Assembly: GCF_900109465.1 (NCBI RefSeq)
Contig: NZ_FOAZ01000006.1
Coordinates: 1-64,000 of the forward strand
Reading direction: 5' to 3'
Source: Streptacidiphilus jiangxiensis
GTDB taxonomy: Bacteria; Actinomycetota; Actinomycetes; Streptomycetales; Streptomycetaceae
DNA: 64,000 bases
Below are positions 61,763 to 64,000 of the stretch, in pieces. The notes below the pieces were generated by a model that had not been told where the DNA came from, searched no databases, and was given only the letters and a program-made list of their open reading frames with translations. A program made the position numbers and the translations under genes. The number at the start of each line of letters is the position of its first letter. Position 1 is the first letter of the stretch.

Positions 61763-62236
61763 ATGCGTCCGTTCGTGGACAAGGTCGCGCCCGAGGTGTG
61801 GGAGGCGGCCACGGCGTATTCGGCCGTCGTCACGCAGTCCGCGACGGCCCGGGGTCTGTCGGCCCAGGAACGCGAACTGATCAAGGTCCGCGCCTCGCAG
61901 GTGAACGGGTGCGCGTTCTGCCTGGATCTGCATGCCCGGGAGGCCCGACAGGCCGGCGTGCCGCAGCAGAAGCTGGACCTGCTGCCGGCCTGGCGCGAGA
62001 CCGACGTCTACTCCGACCGCGAGAAGGCCGTGCTCGCGATCGCAGAGGCGGCGACGAAGCTGCCGTTGACCGACGACAGCGAGGCGGACCTGGCCGGCGC
62101 CCAGCACGTGCTCGGTGACGAGGCGTTCGTGGCTGCGGAATGGATCGCGGTCACGATCAACGCGTTCAACCGGATCTCCATCCTCAGCCGACACCCCGTC
62201 CGCCCGCGCGACGCGGAGGGAAAGGTCGTTCGCTGA
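61763..62236 (+). CDS. AhpD-like carboxymuconolactone decarboxylase family protein
   Basis: 157 residues from ATG 61763, with GAGGGG upstream. LSAQERELIKVRASQVNGCA followed by FCLDLHAREARQAG contains the CxxC(x)3H redox motif of AhpD-like proteins; WRETDVYSDREKAVLAIAEA is also typical. Such proteins act in peroxide defence as alkylhydroperoxidases. It converges with a secreted-protein gene, seven bases between stops. Confidence 0.9.
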   Translation: MRPFVDKVAPEVWEAATAYSAVVTQSATARGLSAQERELIKVRASQVNGCAFCLDLHAREARQAGVPQQKLDLLPAWRETDVYSDREKAVLAIAEAATKLPLTDDSEADLAGAQHVLGDEAFVAAEWIAVTINAFNRISILSRHPVRPRDAEGKVVR

Positions 62237-62243
62237 CCTGGGC

Positions 62244-62702
62244 CTAGGAAGGAGGGACCGGGGCGGGAGTGACCGGCGCCAGGACGACGTGCCAGACCGT
62301 GGTCACGCCGCCGGTGTCGCCGGGCAGGTCGCTGACGTAGGTGTAGACGGGCTGGCCGTTGACGGTGACCTGGACCTCGGTCGCCTCGTCCGGACGCGGT
62401 GTGGTGCCGAGCGTGCCCGCCACGCCCGCCGGCTTCACCAGCGGCGTCCCGGGCTCGACCAGCACCGGCTGGTAGGTCTGCAGGCAGGTGCCGGTGCAGG
62501 CGAAGGTGCCGGAGGCTGGGACGTCGCCGGGGTTGGCGTAGAGGGTGTCGAAGTTCTGGTCGGTGAAGACCCGGCCCTGGGGAAAGGTGTCCATCACGCC
62601 GAGCATGTACGGCGTCGGCGTCGGTGCCGTCGCCGCGACGGCCGGGGCGACACCGCCGGCGACCGCAGCGGCCAGCAGCGGAGCGATGAGGAACACGCGC
62701 AT
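62244..62702 (-). CDS. Secreted repeat (Lipoprotein_15-like) protein
   Basis: 152 residues from ATG 62702. Signal peptide (RVFLIAPLLAAAVAGGVAPA, cleavage after VAA) without a lipobox. Two copies of the secreted repeat follow, with the marks MLGVMDTFPQGRVFTDQNFD TLY and CTGTCLQTYQPVL, and VTVNGQPVYTYVSDLPGDTG. This is the COG4315 type of unknown function; the Cys pair may form a disulfide. Confidence 0.78.
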   Translation of the reverse strand: MRVFLIAPLLAAAVAGGVAPAVAATAPTPTPYMLGVMDTFPQGRVFTDQNFDTLYANPGDVPASGTFACTGTCLQTYQPVLVEPGTPLVKPAGVAGTLGTTPRPDEATEVQVTVNGQPVYTYVSDLPGDTGGVTTVWHVVLAPVTPAPVPPS

Positions 62703-62788
62703 CTGGAGTTCACCCCGTCTCGGAGAACCTGCCTTCGGTTCCACGGCACCACAGGTCGGCAGCGTCGGCATCTCGACGGCGCCGCAGG

Positions 62789-63355
62789 TCACCCGGCGCG
62801 TCGCCGCTCCGCCGCCGGGGCGCGGACCGAGGCGTCGACGAGCTCCGACAGGTCGGCGTCCGACTCGGGCGTGAGACGGTAGAAGCCCTGGAGGCTGATC
62901 GAGCGCTCCAGACGGCCGTCCACCACGTGCTTGAGCACACGGGTCTGCCCGCCGCGGTTGCGCCAGGTCAGCCGCTCCAGGAGCTCACCCGGGACCGGTA
63001 TGTCGAAACGGACGGGAGTGGCGTCGACATGCACCGCCGCGGCACCGCAGCCGCCCGCGCCGAGCATCGACCACTCGTCGTGCCCGGGGAACGCCGGCTC
63101 CCGCCAGCTCGCCGGCGCCTGGCCGCAGCACTCGTGCCGCTCCAGGTCGACCACGCGCATCCGGCTCACCACGAACACCTCGCAGCGGTTGACGTGCAGG
63201 GCGTACACGCCGTCCCCGGCGCCCGCACCCGACCACGCGGGCAGGGAGGTGTGCACTCCGCTGAAGGCGACCGGCGGGCGTTGCCCGACACGGCCCGCCC
63301 TGCGCAGGGCACGGCAGGTGTCTTGGGTCCACAGGACAGTGAAGGCATCAGGCAT
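62789..63355 (-). CDS. Conserved hypothetical protein
   Basis: 188 residues from ATG 63355. It reads MPDAFTVLWTQDTCRALRRA, VYALHVNRCEVFVVSRMRV, LERHECCGQAPASWREPAFP and PVPGELLERLTWRNRGGQTR. Six Cys are present, including an ECC pair. A TACGAT box ends six bases before the ATG, so it is likely leaderless. No family is recognised with confidence. Downstream in the same direction is the secreted-repeat gene. Confidence 0.62.
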   Translation of the reverse strand: MPDAFTVLWTQDTCRALRRAGRVGQRPPVAFSGVHTSLPAWSGAGAGDGVYALHVNRCEVFVVSRMRVVDLERHECCGQAPASWREPAFPGHDEWSMLGAGGCGAAAVHVDATPVRFDIPVPGELLERLTWRNRGGQTRVLKHVVDGRLERSISLQGFYRLTPESDADLSELVDASVRAPAAERRRAG

Positions 63356-63428
63356 GGCGTGATCGTACGAAGCGGGACTGACACTGCGTCCGCAGTCGTC
63401 CTCAGCCGCGCCCCCGCGCCCCCGCGCG

Positions 63429-63503
63429 GCCACCGGCCACCTGCCGCAGGTCGAGACGCCCGAGGCGCTGCTGAACGTCCTGCCGACGCTCGGCGTCAGC
63501 TGA
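63429..63503 (+). pseudogene. C-terminal remnant of an alpha/beta-hydrolase gene
   Basis: The frame reads ATGHLPQVETPEALLNVLPT then LGVS and a TGA. GHLP-x-E-x-P is the closing catalytic-His segment of alpha/beta hydrolases. No hydrolase body lies upstream, only Pro/Arg-rich sequence, so this seems the left-over end of a deleted gene. It overlaps the end of the opposing ATP-grasp gene by eight bases. Confidence 0.5.
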
Positions 63504-64000
63504 CGCCCGCGCCGAGGAACGGGAGCAGGGCCAGGCGGCGGCCGACGCCGCCCCCGGCGGCGCGGTGGGCGGCGCCGAGGGTGCGGGCCATCGCCCGGGT
63601 GACGGTCTCCACGCCCGCCCTGCGCTCGAACCAGCGCCAGTCGCCGTGCACGTTGAGCTCCAGGAACACCGGATCGTCGCCCTGCATCAGGAAGTCGAAC
63701 GCGGCGTAGCGCAGCGAGAACGCCTCCGCGAGCGCGCGGGCCGCGCTGAGAGCCGGGGGCGGGGTGGCGACGGCGGCGACGCCCACGCGGTCGGGACGGG
63801 TCCACAGGTCCTCGGGCCGCTCCTTCGCGACCTCGAAGGCGTGGTGCTCGGTGCCGGTGAGGTAGAGCCGGATCTCGCGGTCGTGCGGCACGTACTCCTG
63901 GACGACGAGCGGGGTCCCCGGCGCGGTCCCCCGCAGCACGCGGGTCCGGCCGGGTGCGCAGACCAGGGGCGGGAACCAGCGCAGCAGGCCCGGCGACGGC
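63496..64000 (-). CDS. ATP-grasp enzyme, C-terminal part (5' end outside window)
   Basis: The frame is open to the window edge, giving the last 167 residues. LLRWFPPLVCAPGRTRVLRG, PLVVQEYVPHDREIRLYLTG and EVAKERPEDLWTRPDRVG are followed by SLRYAAFDFLMQGDDPVFLE and LNVHGDWRWFERRAG, where FLELNVHGDW holds the metal-binding Glu/Asn of ATP-grasp ligases. It resembles the RimK-like group including graspetide (omega-ester peptide) ligases, but the precursor gene, if any, is outside the window. Confidence 0.75.
   Translation of the reverse strand, partial: PSPGLLRWFPPLVCAPGRTRVLRGTAPGTPLVVQEYVPHDREIRLYLTGTEHHAFEVAKERPEDLWTRPDRVGVAAVATPPPALSAARALAEAFSLRYAAFDFLMQGDDPVFLELNVHGDWRWFERRAGVETVTRAMARTLGAAHRAAGGGVGRRLALLPFLGAGVS

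Overview
The window is very GC-rich with strong third-position G/C bias. Most starts have Shine-Dalgarno sites, and several genes have a -10 box only 6-8 bases from the start codon. Marker genes are the clpP3-clpP4-popR locus, an XRE/DUF397/ATP-binding triad, DUF574-type and PucR-type proteins, a chitinase with a DasR-like promoter box, and an NRPS-like polyamine-polymer synthetase. Together these point to Streptomycetaceae (Streptomyces, Kitasatospora or a relative). The content is accessory: many short regulator/enzyme pairs, secreted hydrolases, several broken genes and one damaged IS. No rRNA, tRNA or CRISPR array was seen.

Layout. 1-6.4 kb: end of a secreted protein, a large membrane NRPS-like enzyme with the architecture of epsilon-poly-L-lysine synthetase (Pls), and a divergent receptor Ser/Thr kinase with an extracellular PKD-like domain. 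6.5-7.3 kb: a two-gene remnant of an NLR-like system; both proteins carry the same F-x-G-P-x-A-x-Q-x-G-D motif, one at the C-terminus and one at the N-terminus, and the NLR has lost its nucleotide-binding domain. 7.5-17 kb: small enzymes (DUF1254/1214, VOC, HAD, metallo-beta-lactamase fold, three GNATs, phosphotransferase), two unlisted 50-52-residue membrane proteins, and scars where genes were deleted or frameshifted. 17-20.3 kb: a gene with a Zur-like box, a TetR/SDR pair with two palindromic operators, an ArsR-like regulator and a Usp-like protein. 20.3-23.4 kb: a 15-bp tandem repeat, a Met-rich leader peptide with an attenuator-like fold, a SAM hydroxide adenosyltransferase-like gene, then clpP3-clpP4 with PopR-type boxes and popR.

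23.4-41 kb: GH26-like hydrolase, MarR/VOC pair, S9 peptidase, membrane-anchored Nudix-like protein, two DHA2 transporters, histidine phosphatase, DUF574 methyltransferase, XRE-DUF397-ATPase triad, DoxX, MarC and YcxB-like membrane proteins, and a frameshifted IS5-type transposase. 41-48 kb: secreted esterase with a ricin-type lectin domain, a WXG100-like coupled pair, a zinc-ribbon membrane protein and an XRE-NACHT-transmembrane protein. 48-64 kb: GNATs, Nudix, secreted transglycosylase, TetR/DUF1905, GH18 chitinase, Tat-exported flavin oxidase, methyltransferases, LuxR/quinone-oxidoreductase pair, an AhpD-like protein and an ATP-grasp enzyme cut by the window edge.

The most interesting points are the Pls-type synthetase, the Met-sensing attenuator candidate in front of a gene whose family releases Met from SAM, and the paired amyloid-like motifs beside a decayed NLR. 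Functions come from motif recognition by eye; no database search was possible.
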